A stretch of DNA of 64,000 bases from the NCBI RefSeq assembly GCF_964355755.1, contig NC_092673.1, positions 15,195,001-15,259,000 of the forward strand. Direction: 5' to 3'. Positions 40,601 to 51,805 of this stretch are shown here, piece after piece; the first letter of the stretch is position 1, and each line of letters begins with the position of its first letter. The notes under the pieces are model-generated. The model was given only the letters and a program-made list of their open reading frames with translations, was not told where the DNA came from and made no database searches. Position numbers and translations under genes: made by a program. This DNA comes from Antedon mediterranea (Eukaryota; Echinodermata; Crinoidea; Comatulida; Antedonidae).

Positions 40601-43600
40601 TATGAAATGCCATGTGTGGCAAAACATTTGTCTTTTCAGGAGAATTAAGTGAATCACTGTCTAGAACTTAGACTACCTTTAATTACCATGTTATTTCATA
40701 GTAATTTACCCATTAATGTACATTACAGTTGCAATTAATGGCCAGATACCTACTTTCTAAATTGTCAGTCTCTTAAACCTTATATTAATTCATTAACTGT
40801 ATGTACTTAAATTATTATTGCAATAATATTGTAAAACTAAGACTCCAAATCTTAAGGTTAAAATAGATTGGTTAAAATCATTTATTGATTTGATATTAGT
40901 CTGATATCTTTCAGAATATATCGAAGAATACTAAAATATAATTATAAGTAAAATTTGTTTTATTTCCATACTCTCTAACAGCAAATACATGACTCGGCAA
41001 TTAATCAATGAACCTCTTTTATTCATCTCAATACACATAACAAAAAAGGAGTCAAATAAATTTAAGTAAGATAAAAGGGACATCCAGGAAACTCCAAAGG
41101 GCTTGTGATAAGAGGCCCACAAAAATAGTTACATTAAGATATTAATAAATAAATAACCCATGCTTTCTAAAACCACTTTGACAGGATTTGAATCATGGAC
41201 TCTGGGAATGTCAGCCATCAAGCCACTACTTATTTATTTAATCAGTGTTTACCTTTGCTTGATATTCTGTTCTTCCTAAGTTCTCTTGAAGAGATAAATT
41301 CTTTCACTTCATTTTCATTGTCATCATCACTTGATTCATTTTCTGAAGGTAATTCTTCTGTTTCTTTTGCTGTGGCTTTCATCACTCCAAAACCCACAGA
41401 TGTTGTAGATTCATCAACATTGGTTGTGACAGCTTCTATAAACAAAAACAATATCAATAATAACACCTCCAGATCCTGTCATTTGATTGAGGGTCACATG
41501 ATAAAAATGATGTTCCCTATTAATTGCTTCACATAGCACAGTGAATTCAGATTTTTACCGGATGAAGGCCTGACAGGGTGTTCCCTTAACGACTGCAAAA
41601 CAACAATGCTTTGCACATGCTCAAGCTAGAGCCCGGTAAATTACTTTTAATATTAGCAAGGATGACTAAAAAGGGCAAAGGTTTACATAGTATGATTTGG
41701 AAAAAGTCATGGTAGAACCCCTATGGGGGCATCTTCTAACCAGACAAAGTGTCCCCTGAAGACGACCGCCCCCCGAATATGGTTAAAACATATATTTCAT
41801 AGGAAAAGTGCTTTCTACATATAGGTGTCCCTAAATATAGGTGTCTCAAAGGATGGATGCTGCTGTAACAACAAAGTCAGATATTAATGCCAGAAAACGA
41901 GATAAATTACAAATAAGAATTATGGGGGAAAAAAGTAATCGGAATAAACTGGAGAACAAACAAAACAAAATTTAGCATTCAAGAATAAAGATGGCCGAAC
42001 TACCGCATAAGATAATGAAGGAATTTGTTAATTTTTACCTGTTTTTTTGGTATGAGCTTCTAGGATATCAGATAAGCTTTGAGGTAGTTTCATTTCTAGC
42101 TTCTTAATAGTAGTAGCTGGTAACTGTTGATCAAATACATCTTGAGGCTTGGCTGTGACAGTAGCCGTCCCTGCTGTTAAGGCCTTTACTAGGCCAGCAG
42201 ATGGTACCTGTAATTTCATTTTCTTAGCTCTAGGAAATCTAGCCTGGGAACGTCTTTTAATCGATGGTTTTACTTTTTCTCTGTTAAAAGAAAATATTTT
42301 ATTATTATACAGTAATTTATTTCATAAATGTTATGTAAAATACATATTTATATAATATTGTCACTATTAGAATAAATCCAAAAGAGACAATCGAAGCATA
42401 TTGATTGAAAGCCCAAAAGTTCTGTGCAGAACTACATTATGTTGTACAGCAAACTGCTTTTATACATCTTTTTATAATTTGAAAAAATGATCAACTCTCT
42501 TACTTCTTCTGTTTATGTTCGCCATCACTCTCCAATTCAGACTCCTCTGTGGAACTTGCTATTTCCATTTCATCTGGTTCAGGAGGTTGCTCAGCTGGGG
42601 CATCAGTTGGAATGGGAGGTGTTTGAGTGACAGGTCCAAAGGGGGCTGGAAGGTTCATCTTGTTCATAAGGTGTAGCACTTGAGTGTAAAACTTGGGAAC
42701 TGATACTAATGCATTGATGATATTTGCCAAGATACCTACGGTAGGCTGGGGATACTTGTAGTATAGTTTTGGGTTTATTGGAAAGTCTAGACTGTAAATA
42801 AGCCAAAATTAAAAAGATATTTCATAAACAATATATAACCCTATAAGAGTCAGCAGTGGCATAATGCAGGGGGCAAAGGCCCCTGGTTTAGCCCTCCAAC
42901 GCAGTGTAGTTGCATTGGGGCTGTTCATGCTCTGGGGCCCCTTAAGCCTTGGGGCCCTGGGTTTAGCCAGTGAGCAGTCATAACAGTTACGCCACTGAGA
43001 GTCAGAGTGGTATACATGTAAAGTAATAATAATAAACCAGTCATTGTTTTTTTTATCAATATGAAAACATTTTAAAGTGTTAATGAATGTTTTTACCCTA
43101 GACCACTACTTGCACTCAGTATCTGCCCTTTCAGTTTTCTAGCTTTTTCCCTGGCAACATCTTCCACATCTTTTTCTTTACTTACATCCTCTCTGTTCTC
43201 ATCATCAGGTTTTCTGTTAAAAAAACAAATTTGTTTTCTTACTATTTTATTTATTTATTCTCATATTTCTTGATACTGGGTGACCTCTTCAAAGACTGGT
43301 CTCCCAGAGTGGCTGCATGTGTCAGTGGATGTGTGTGTACTAGTACACTGGGGTAACCCCTTACACGTCTCGAAAGACAGAGTTTTAGTATAAAAATGTT
43401 TAAAGAAAACGTCAAAGAGGTAAAAAAAAGTTGACAAGGTTAGATGCGCCGATGAACCTAGGCTAAGACTACCTCCTATTGTACTGTACATACCTTTAGC
43501 CTTCTAACATAGATAAATGATTTTGACCTAATGGAAAATCTATAAATGCAAATCTATCCATGATACGGATACATACATACAGTATACGTTTCATGTATAC

Positions 43601-45355
43601 ATGTGTTTGTTTGCCTAAACTCTCTAATTTACTTGAAAAGTTTACTTTTGATTATCAAGTAGAGATCCGGCAGCCATGTCCTTCTGCTGTTGTGTCTTGG
43701 CAAATTCTACAACCAATGTACGTCCCATAACCTTTAGCTGATGTAACCTACTTAACGCCTACAGACAAAAATTTTACAAAATATGTCAGAAATATGGGGT
43801 ACCAACAGCATTATGTACACAAGCGTGGCTTACAGGGATGATGGGTATTCTGAGCCATAAATGATTTTGCATAATTTTTGAAATTTTTGATGTATTGCAG
43901 CTTTTTATTTTTTATTTAGTCAATTGTAGTCTTATGTTCATACTTGTACATTGTTAAATAATATATAGTGTTTTTAAATATTGTAATTATTATTTTTAAT
44001 ATGAAACGTTTTTATATATTTTTGTACAATTTTGTGAAAAGCACTCAAAATATTTTCCTATGTGGACGAAATAAAGTTATCATATCAAATAGAATACCAA
44101 AATACTAATTGTTAATTTCAGTCCTTTATGTTTCTTCTCTTTTTTAACAAGAGGTGGTTGATCATACTACAGTAACTGTTACCAATATCCCCATATTCTT
44201 GCTATCCTCTCAAAATTTTAACCATGGATGGTTGTTATATACAGTATTACTATTTTACATAGGCATACTACAAACATACCTGTAGTACACTTTACATAGG
44301 TTACTCAAATTCACATTGCAAGCTGTTTGTTTACTTCAGAAGATATACTTCATATAATGCAGTAGATAATAAGTACAAATGGTTGTCTACACTATCAAAC
44401 TTTATGTGACAAAAAAAATGTGATGTGCCCACATCACACTTTTTTTTGGTCAAACTAGCTTGATAGTGTAGACAGAGCTTTAGTTCAATCCCATTACAAG
44501 AATATGCAACATTCTTACATTTTCAGCTGACTCTTCATCTTCAAAGGTAGCAAATGCTGTGTGTCTCTGAGAAAAAAAATAACAAATATATTTACAAATT
44601 AAAACAAAAATTTCTATGATTAGAGGTTGGAAAAAACAAATAGGTAAAATATGTGAAAAAGTATTGAAACATGCATATCAAAAAAATACGGGTAATTTAT
44701 TTTAAAAAAACCTTCCATCAATAAATACCCTACATGTAAATTCATGTCAATTGTATGACGCACTATACAACCCATTAGAGAGGTGCATTATTTCTCCAAT
44801 GTGCATCATACCTTATGTATACCATGACGCACCCCTGTGTGACACACATTTTTAATTAGTGACGGACCTTTTAGAGAACAATGACGCACCTACCATGACT
44901 ACTATTTGTTTTCGTTTCATGACAGTTGGTCAATTTTTAAATCTAAAGTTCTTAAAGCTATTTAATTTTGACATTTTTGTATGTTTCATATTGTATTTTT
45001 CTGTGTTTTTACATATATATTATATCTAAATATATATAAATAAGGCATCCTATAATCGGCTATTTTTCGCCGTTGGATGTAGTTGAAATAAAATGACAAA
45101 AAAAAACCAGTGACACACCATTGTTCATTGAGGTGGATGTACCAATTAGGATTTTTGACACACCCCATCATCATTAATTCCGGCTCTCGGGGGAGTGATT
45201 GTTTATTTTAAGATCCTATTTACCAAACATCCTTTGTTAGATAGACACTTGACACCCACTGCTCCAAAGTGCTGCAATAGGCTTTGCTTATCAGCAGTCG
45301 TAAGTTCATCTGGAAGATGTCGCACAAGTAAAACATTCTTTTCTGATCCACCCAT
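37618..45355 (-). CDS. RNPC3: U11/U12 di-snRNP 65K protein (ten coding exons)
   Basis: RNA-binding protein of the minor (U12-dependent) spliceosome. In the family the C-terminal RRM binds the U12 snRNA 3' hairpin and the amino part contacts the U11 59K protein, bridging the di-snRNP. Minus-strand coding exons: 45224-45355, 44519-44566, 43646-43758, 43097-43213, 42504-42791, 42039-42280, 41253-41435, 40261-40414, 39533-39665, 37618-37671. Phases all agree: 1464 nt, 487 aa (human 517). RRM1 (~8-80) has LLVRHLPDEL and RHTAFATF, continuing in exon 3 with GRTLVVEFAK. The middle holds the family hallmark ANIINALVSVPKFYTQVLHL and NKMNLPAPFGPVT, then acidic and lysine-rich linkers. RRM2 (~395-475) has RLYIKNL, GRMKGQAFVSL and GKPIVVQFARSSKPK. 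Reading past exon 9 gives a false end; the true last exon (QFARSSKPKEPQTSKTT, stop) lies 1.86 kb away beyond a U12-type intron. Divergent from HTRA2. Confidence 0.95.
38115..38175. repeat. Dispersed AATAATAAT / GCGCTTTACAT repeat fragment
   Basis: AATAATAATAATAATAG followed by TTATATAGCGCATATAAGCA and AATGCGCTTTACATA is a common invertebrate interspersed-repeat end. A similar tail (TATGTGCGCTGTATAAATC before ATTATTATT) occurs at about 56495-56535. Confidence 0.5.
38262..39390. repeat. ~48-54 bp minisatellite in the RNPC3 U12-type intron
   Basis: About 22 copies of a unit with CATTATTGTCACCAACATAA, CATGAAATCATAGTCACTGTC and a variable CACTATAAG spacer. Higher-order duplication is visible: a block around 38690-38870 recurs around 39155-39390. 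Both strands carry open repetitive frames of up to 174 codons that are artefacts of the period. Confidence 0.95.
39827..40145. mobile_element. MITE family B copy split by a second MITE
   Basis: Left end CCGTCTACACTCTCAAACTA and right end TTTGATAGTATAGACAGTGC match the family B TIR. The middle is interrupted at 39887-40061 by another element. Located in RNPC3 intron 8. Confidence 0.75.
39887..40061. mobile_element. 175-bp hAT-like MITE nested in family B
   Basis: Terminal repeats CAGGGAATAATTTCGCC and (reversed right end) CAGGGAAAAATTTCATTTG, flanked by TATTA on both sides. CAGGG ends are typical of hAT superfamily MITEs. The interior has two GTAGCAAAAA inverted words. Short target match, so the duplication length is uncertain. 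Confidence 0.65.
41166..41236 (-). mobile_element. Possible tRNA-like SINE head
   Basis: On the minus strand AGTGGCTTGATGGCTGACAT resembles a tRNA A box and GATTCAAATCCTG a B box, about 35 bp apart, with TATTTATTTATTA runs on both sides. It does not fold as a complete tRNA. Lies in RNPC3 intron 7, next to exon 7. Confidence 0.4.
42854..42997. mobile_element. 144-bp hAT-like MITE with perfect 8-bp target duplication
   Basis: Ends CAGTGGCATAATGC and GTTACGCCACTG are imperfect inverted repeats, and the element is flanked on both sides by AGAGTCAG (42846-42853 and 42998-43005). An 8-bp duplication is diagnostic of hAT transposition. GC-rich relative to its surroundings. Located in RNPC3 intron 4. 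A related, interrupted copy is at 18383-18713. Confidence 0.9.
43250..43500 (-). mobile_element. SINE body fragment related to the 5337-5705 copy
   Basis: Shares the word CTGGGGTAACCCCTTACACG (compare CCGGGGTAACCCCCTACTAT at 5471) and the TTATTTATT tail orientation with the tRNA-derived SINE in DDX41. The tRNA-like head is not recognisable. It lies in RNPC3 intron 3. Confidence 0.4.
44391..44482. mobile_element. MITE family B, compact copy
   Basis: TTGTCTACACTATCAAACTT and its inverted partner TTGATAGTGTAGACAGAGCT enclose GTGATGTGCCCACATCACAC, so the whole ~92-bp element is nearly one hairpin. Located in RNPC3 intron 2. Confidence 0.88.
44755..45175. repeat. GCGTCA/TGACGCA-rich dispersed repeat
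   Basis: GACGCACTATACAACCC, CATACCTTATGTATACCATG and GACGCACCCCTGTGTGA match, in reverse, sequence at 2990-3260 inside the long family A element. Both are rich in TGACGCA words that resemble CRE/AP-1 half sites; this is most likely element structure. Located in RNPC3 intron 1. Confidence 0.7.
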
Positions 45356-45635
45356 TTTAACCACGTTTTACCATGTAAACAGTTACAAATGTAAATATTA
45401 TTTAATCTGTAAAGCAAACATTTTTTTAATTTATATTAATAACTAATACAAGAAGCAAACAGTTTCCAAGTACAGTATTGTCATTTGTTTACCTCTATTA
45501 TTTATGCACTAGGCCTGGGATCTATCTTGGCCAAAAGGCTGGTCACGGTGTAGTACAGTAGTAAGCATAGATAGGCTAGTAGTAGACTTAGACTTGATCT
45601 AACGTAACTAGCTAGGCCTACAACAGTACACAGAG

Positions 45636-47957
45636 TAGGCCTGTCACGACAAATATGGTCCGGGGCCAAAATCGGTCCGCCCGGACCAGTTTTTTGGCTC
45701 TAAACTTGTGGCCAAAAGCAGTCCCCCAAAGGCCAAAATCGGTCCGGGTTTTTCTTCTGTCGATTTTAATTGAATTACTACAGTACTGACTACAAATCAT
45801 GTACCATAACCCGCGTTTGTCGCGCGTGTAAAATATGTGTAATTGCCGCGTGCCTGTATTTGCCGTGTGGACCATGACGTCATCACTTTGTAGCTTTTTA
45901 CTGGTAAAATATGGAACTCCCGGTACGACGCCGCGACAACACACACGTGGGTATCAGTTTGTTTTGTTTCTATTGTTTAGGCCTACCATCATATTTATGT
46001 AATCTGAACCCGCCCGTTACTGTATGTAACAAAGTTTATTTTTTCTCTATTGTTTAGGCAAACAATAAATAAGAAAGTTTATAGAATTCATGTAAATCGG
46101 GGTTTTGTTTAGAGTTCACGTCGTATTATTTTAATTTTTATATAATGTGAGGCGTACAGTGAGAAGTGTACAACAGGGAGGCTAGATAGAATAGAGAGCT
46201 ACTGTACCTAAGCCCCCCACAAAAAAAAACATATTTAGCGATCTTTAATAGGTCAATAAATAGCCTAATAATAGTAAAATCATAAAATGATGTTTCCTTG
46301 TATTTTCGTAACCAAAAGCCAAATATTTAAATTAAAATACAGCGCTAGTGTTTTAGGCCAAGTACAGTATTCGCTCAACTGTGACTGTGAATGGGTTTTC
46401 CGCCGCTCAGTGTAGAAAGTAAAATTATTACGTTCTTCTAACACGTTTATTACATGTCTTTAGTATATTTCTATCTAACATGTCTGCATTGTATACTTGC
46501 TTTATACATTCTCTGCTTATGAAACGACTTAATAAGTTGCTAAATTGACGTTTAAAGCAGATATTTGTCTGACATCAGCCCATTTTTATAATGAAAACAA
46601 AACAAGGTTCCGAAAATGGTACAGTCCAAAATGAGGTGTGCAATTAAATAATATCAACGTAAACATATGCGCACGGTATCGGGGCTGTAATTATAAGAGA
46701 ACTGATTTCCCCTGGACGGGAAATGGTAAAAACTTGTATTTATTCGACCTCGCTTCTCTCTCGCTCTGGCTGTGTGTGTGCGGGAGGAGAATCGCTCCAA
46801 CGTGGTTTCGTGGAGCGATTAATGGTCCAGTCCGTAACAGGGGTGTACATTAGTTACCGCGCTAAATACATGCATGTCAATACTGGCGTTGTAATACTAT
46901 ATAAATGTTTTCCTCCCCGACGGGGAATGGTAAAACCTTTATGTTATTATTTGGCCTAGCAACTGTGTGTACTCAATGGATGAACTCTACAACGTGGTGC
47001 GTACAGAAAGTACGTCATTCGGCCACCAGCAACGATCGTGTTTTGAAAGATATTGTTGGGTCTTTTCTACCTTGTTTTTTTTAATGAGTTTTCTCAAATA
47101 CTTAATAAATATGACTTAAAAATATATATAAACAAACCCTGAAAGCAAACTAGGCCTAGAATAGTAGTACTGTACTCCCGGTAGTAGGCCTACTAACTAG
47201 GACTATTTTCAATCACAGACATAATTGCATCATGATTCATGGAGGTTTTTACCTCCATGATTGCACTATGATAAATAAATCGATTTTTTATTTCAAATAG
47301 GCCTATATTTTGTTATATAAAATGCTGTTATCCTGTACTGTAATTCCAGTTATTGTCTGTTTGATGATAATAATATATATGAACAAAACATCAACAAATT
47401 ATAAATACAGTTCGCTGCAGTTGAATTACTCAATGCAGTAATGCATGAGTGAATATGGACAGTATTGTTAGTACCTAATTACACGCGAGTCACGCGTTTT
47501 TCACACCCGTGTAAAATGTGTGGGCTTGGTATATGATATGTAGTCAGTACTGTAGGCCTATGTTGCTGTTTCTAAGTTGTTTATGGCTAGAAAAATATCC
47601 CATGATATATAAGTAAGTTATCTTGTCGAATAAATACTAATTAACTATAAATAAATGTATTTTATCTTATATTAGTTTTCAATATGACTTAAATCATGGC
47701 CTTTTTTAAAATGATATGTAACATTACGACTCATTTTGCGCACCAAATATTTGGAAAACCGGACCATATTTGGCGGCCAAAAAACAGTCCTATACTACAG
47801 ATTTTATCCAGGCCGGACCAGTTTTGGCGGCCAAAATTGGTCCGGCCGGACAGGTTTTGGCAGCCATAAATGGTCCCCTGCCTGGACTGATTTTGGCAGC
47901 CAAAACTGGTCCGCCGGACTGATTTTGGCCCGGACTGATTTGGGTGTGACAGGCCTA
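45636..47957. mobile_element. 2.3-kb inverted-repeat element between RNPC3 and HTRA2
   Basis: Starts TAGGCCTGTCACGACAAAT and ends GTGACAGGCCTA, an exact 12-bp inverted match. The subterminal regions (45650-45775 and 47755-47940) are built of repeated GGCCAAAATCGGTCCGG-type words in opposite orientations. The centre is AT-rich and includes a hairpin CATGGAGGTTTTTACCTCCATG (47236-47257). Open frames in the ends are repeat artefacts. No transposase recognised; target duplication not resolved. Confidence 0.7.
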
Positions 47958-48115
47958 AGTAGGCCCGGCCTAGCTAAGGCTAGGCCTAGTACTAAAGTAG
48001 GCCTAGCATAGCCTAGCCTATATAGGCCAGGCAGGGCCAGGCCACCCTGCAGGGGAGGGCCTAGGCTAGGCCTAGGCCTAGGCCTAGAGCTAGCCCTCTA
48101 GGCCTACTTTGTCTT
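47951..48115. repeat. TAGGCC/GGCCTA-rich island upstream of HTRA2
   Basis: A dense run of overlapping TAGGCCTA, GGCCTAGG and GCCTAGC words (e.g. GGCCTAGGCCTAGGCCTAG), unlike the AT-rich surroundings. TAGGCCTA is scattered across the whole window but peaks here, 240-400 bp before the HTRA2 start. Confidence 0.75.
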
Positions 48116-48351
48116 GGCTTCCCTGGGTAATGATAGTAAGTATGATGATGATGATAATGATAAAACCAAAATAAAAAGGAAATTAGAAAAAGAAATCAAT
48201 GTAAATTTACCTAGGCCTAGGTTCTAGTAGTAATAAAGTACAACAACAACAAAAAACAGCATGCTATATGCCATAGAACTTGATAGGCTACATAGAGGGC
48301 GCACTCAATTTGTTTTTCTTCTGTTTTTTCGGTCTTAGTTCTCGACAAGAG

Positions 48352-50789
48352 ATGGCGCTTTATTTCAAAATGGCAGCCTCCATAATAAGAACGTCTATAA
48401 TCTCATATGTTGGAAGAAAGAGTTTTGTACGTTTATTTGATAATAAAGCGTCACTTTGTATGCGCCAAATGTATAAGAATGTACCTATAAGGACAATTAC
48501 ACAAAAGAAGATGGATGAAAATAGACGAAAATATTGGTTATCGACAGGAACATTTGCAGGCCTGATTGTTGTGCTCGTCTTTGCTAGTCCCTACCTTCCA
48601 GGCTTCATCGAAGCCCCTAGGCATTGGGAACCCAGAAGGGACAAAAAAAGAAGAAACTTACAGCAAAAAGAAGCTGGAATTGAAGTAGACGAAACAATTG
48701 ATGACACCCCTCGTAAACCGCATCCAGGTTTGCGTTTACCCCGAGTGAAAGCTTTGGAGATAAATGAAAACAATAATAATGATGATGAGAAAGGCAAAGG
48801 GTCAAAATCAATTTCAAATCGATTCAATTTTATAGCAAATACAGTAGATCTTGCAGGTCCAGCAGTCGTGTATATAGAAATGCAAGGAAGGTAATGTCAT
48901 TACCAACATTAATAAAACAATTAGTCCCTTAAGAAATATCAATGTAATAACACAATGCAAGCAAGAACTAGGCCTAGTTTAAGAAATAAATTACTGTACG
49001 CCAAATCCCAAATGAAACTTTTCAGGGCTTCCAGTTAAGTAGGGGGAACTCATAAAATTACCAAACATACAGCAGTAATCCACATCTTTTTTTATAGGCA
49101 TCCATTTCACAGAGGTCAAGTTCCGATGTCAAATGGCTCGGGCTTTCTAGTCTCTGATGATGGCTTGATATTGACAAATGCTCACGTTGTTGCCAATGGA
49201 CAGCAAAGTAAGGTTAAAGTTCGACTGAAGGATGGTACAGTTTACGAAGGTAGAGTCATCGCCGTCGATTCTGTTTCTGACCTGGCGACTTTAAAAATTA
49301 ATGTTGTAAGTGAAGAATAATTACAATATCTTTAAATAAATGTTAGTTGTAATTTTATTGCATTTAAAATATATATTCAATTTCATTACAGTTTTCTGTG
49401 TCTTGTGTTTTAGAAAAAAAAAGTTCCAAAATTAAAAATTGGAAAATCATCACTGTTAAGGCCTGGAGAATGGGTTGTTGCTATGGGAAGCCCTTTGTCT
49501 CTTAGCAACACGATAACTGCCGGAATAGTAAGCGCTGTTAGTCGGACAAGCAAAGAACTTGGATTAAACAAAGATATTGACTATATCCAGACTGATGCTG
49601 CAATTACTGTAAGTTGTAAATGTGCACAGTCTTGATATAAATTTATATAGAAAGTAAATATTTGTGGAATATTCAATTCAATATCTTTATTCATCAATAC
49701 AATACACAACAAAAGAAAGAGTAAACAATTTAATGAAGATGCAAGTGACCTCTAAGAAACCCCAGGGGCCTGTTAAAAAGTAACTTTTTTTTTTGATTGA
49801 CAGTATGGTAACTCCGGCGGTCCTCTGGTGAACCTAGATGGTGAGGTAATTGGAATCAATACCATGAAGGTTACCGCTGGTATTTCCTTTGCTATACCAA
49901 TTGATTACGCTTCAGATTTTATTGAAGAAAGCAAGAAAATTGTCAACAGTAGGTTGAAGTAGATGTAGTTCAATTACTTCAGAAATGCTATATTCTATGT
50001 TTCTTTATACAGCAGTAAAGAACTGAACTCAAAAGTGTATTATAGATGTATAACTTGGGATAATACTTTTCCTTCAGAATCGAATTCTTCAAGCTGGTTC
50101 ACTAGTAATAACACTCCAGCCGTCAAGGGATCACAGAAATGTTACTTGGGCATCACTATGCTTTCTTTAACGCAGCAGATAATTTTAGAACTTCAACAAA
50201 GATCTCCAGATTTTCCAGATATTCATCAAGGAGTTCTTGTTTATAGAATTGCATATGGATCACCAGCACACAAGTAAAATACAGTAGTTATTAATCCATG
50301 CAAAGCAATCTAACAACAGGACGCTGAGCTTGCCTTGCCAAGATAGGAACTCGTAACAGTCCTTTGATCTTATGTCTGGCCGCGACAAATACCAACAGTA
50401 CTGTACTATGTACATATTCTCTACGGCGCTCTCCGTCTGTTACGTGTTCTGGAACTGATCGTGTCGCAGCCACAGATAAACCCTTTGATCTCCAGAGCTC
50501 AGCATCCTGTTGTAAGATTGCCTTTCTCCATTGTTGTAACAAATTGTGTTAAATGTATAACTACAGTAGTCAATAACAGTTTAGCTTCTTCTAGATAACG
50601 TAGCCCATTTTTGTTTCTGTTTGTAGAGGTGGTTTACAACCAGGTGATATCATCACTCACATTGACAAGGAACAAATCAAGACGTCAAAAGAAGTGTACA
50701 ATGCTGTAAAGAGTGAAAAACAATTAAAAATCTCTATCATTCGAGGTCAAAAGGTCATGCAGCTGTCAGTAACTCCTGAAAGTATTTGA
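48352..50789 (+). CDS. HTRA2: HtrA-type mitochondrial serine protease (six coding exons)
   Basis: Trimeric serine protease of the mitochondrial intermembrane space, used in protein quality control and, when released, in apoptosis. Coding exons: 48352-48890, 49098-49305, 49414-49608, 49804-49948, 50078-50273, 50627-50789; phases agree, 1446 nt, 481 aa (human 458). The amino end is basic (targeting presequence), then a membrane segment (~63-84) and a charged linker. Protease core: [16 protein letters not shown], catalytic H209 (TNAHVV), D241 (SVSDLATL) and S318 (YGNSGGPL), with [17 protein letters not shown] and [13 protein letters not shown]. The C-terminal PDZ domain (~385-475) has YLGITM, GVLVYRI and [11 protein letters not shown]. 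In-frame ATGs at 48280 and 48370 are alternatives; 48352 or 48370 (MAAS) suits the family best. ASPY at 78-81, at the end of the membrane segment, could be the exposed IAP-binding tetrapeptide after processing, but this is a guess. AATAAA at 50986-50991. Confidence 0.95.
49671..49785. repeat. Dispersed ATTCAATTCAATA repeat in HTRA2 intron 3
   Basis: ATTCAATTCAATATCTTTAT followed by CAATACAATACACAA and ending near CCCCAGGGGCCTG. The beginning resembles 1840-1905. Probably the end of a LINE/SINE; non-coding. Confidence 0.35.
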
Positions 50790-51634
50790 GAATCATTAAT
50801 TAAATAAATATATGTGGTGCAGTAAATAGTCAATCCTACAACCAAACTAAAATAATACTATAATCTTTGAAAACTAATCTTAGAAAACGCAAACAGCATG
50901 TTATCCTTTAGGAAAAAACAGATTTCTTCTTTACGTATTCTGGAAGTGTTATTTTTAAACTAAAATGTATTTGTTTTCATTTTGAAATAAAGATATATAA
51001 TGGACATTTTTTACCAGCTATCTATCTGATTAGAAATAATAATACAGTACTTATCCACTTTTTAAAAGAAAGTAAATGGAACGCCCTCTATTGGTATTAC
51101 CTCGCATACCATACGATTTGGCCCCATCTGTTTTATTATTTACAATGGCGTGCTTATATAAACCGATACCATACAATCAGTGTTCATACTTTACCTAAAC
51201 TCTGAACATTAATTAAATGTACTTATATTACCCCCTCATATTATAAAAGAAACAATTGTAAGATTACGTCATCTATACCATTGTCTAAATTAATACCACG
51301 TAGTCTTTTAATAACTACAACAATATTATTGCATTATATAGTGAAACTCATTCAAATCGAGGTAAGTAGGTTACCTTTTAAATTCAATTCATTTTAATTG
51401 GCCTTTAAGTAGGCTATTCTATGCAACATAAACACGTATAATAGATGACATTCTAATCGCCGCTGTATACTTTACTGAATCTAAACTATTCCATATTTTT
51501 CAAACAAATAACACAATTGTAACATTTAAGGTAATTTTAGCATTTATACCTAGAGTGCCTAACTATTGTCCTACATAATAATAATAGGTTATTCTCGTGA
51601 GAAAATAGAATAAACTTGAATTAAGCAAAGGGCC
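50790..51634. other. HTRA2 3' UTR and intergenic DNA
   Basis: Contains the likely HTRA2 poly(A) signal at 50986-50991, then AT-rich sequence without a recognisable gene. Confidence 0.45.
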
Positions 51635-51805
51635 ATGAAAATGAAATCAGTTCGTTATCTTCTCATCCTTATTAATCTTGTATATGCCCTCTACCTGTTA
51701 CTCATGGGGATATGTTATTTGGGTTATCAAATATTCGTGGAAAGAGAACTTCTGTGGGTCTGTTTCGTTCATCAAATGGGTGGATCAACTACTATTGTCA
51801 CTTGA
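51635..51805 (+). CDS. Possible 56-aa single-pass membrane microprotein
   Basis: ATG at 51635 opens a 56-codon frame. A short basic start (MKMKSVR) is followed by a ~24-residue hydrophobic stretch (LLILINLVYALYLLLMGICY) and a polar end; stop at 51803-51805. The layout resembles the first transmembrane helix of a tetraspanin or a stand-alone microprotein. No continuing exon found. The frame may be chance, because AT-rich DNA easily encodes leucine/isoleucine runs. Confidence 0.25.
   Translation: MKMKSVRYLLILINLVYALYLLLMGICYLGYQIFVERELLWVCFVHQMGGSTTIVT

Noticed and set aside
47736-48011. 91-codon plus-strand frame rich in FGGQNWSG-type repeats
   Set aside because: It is translation of the subterminal GGCCAAAA/GGTCCGG repeats of the 45636-47957 element.
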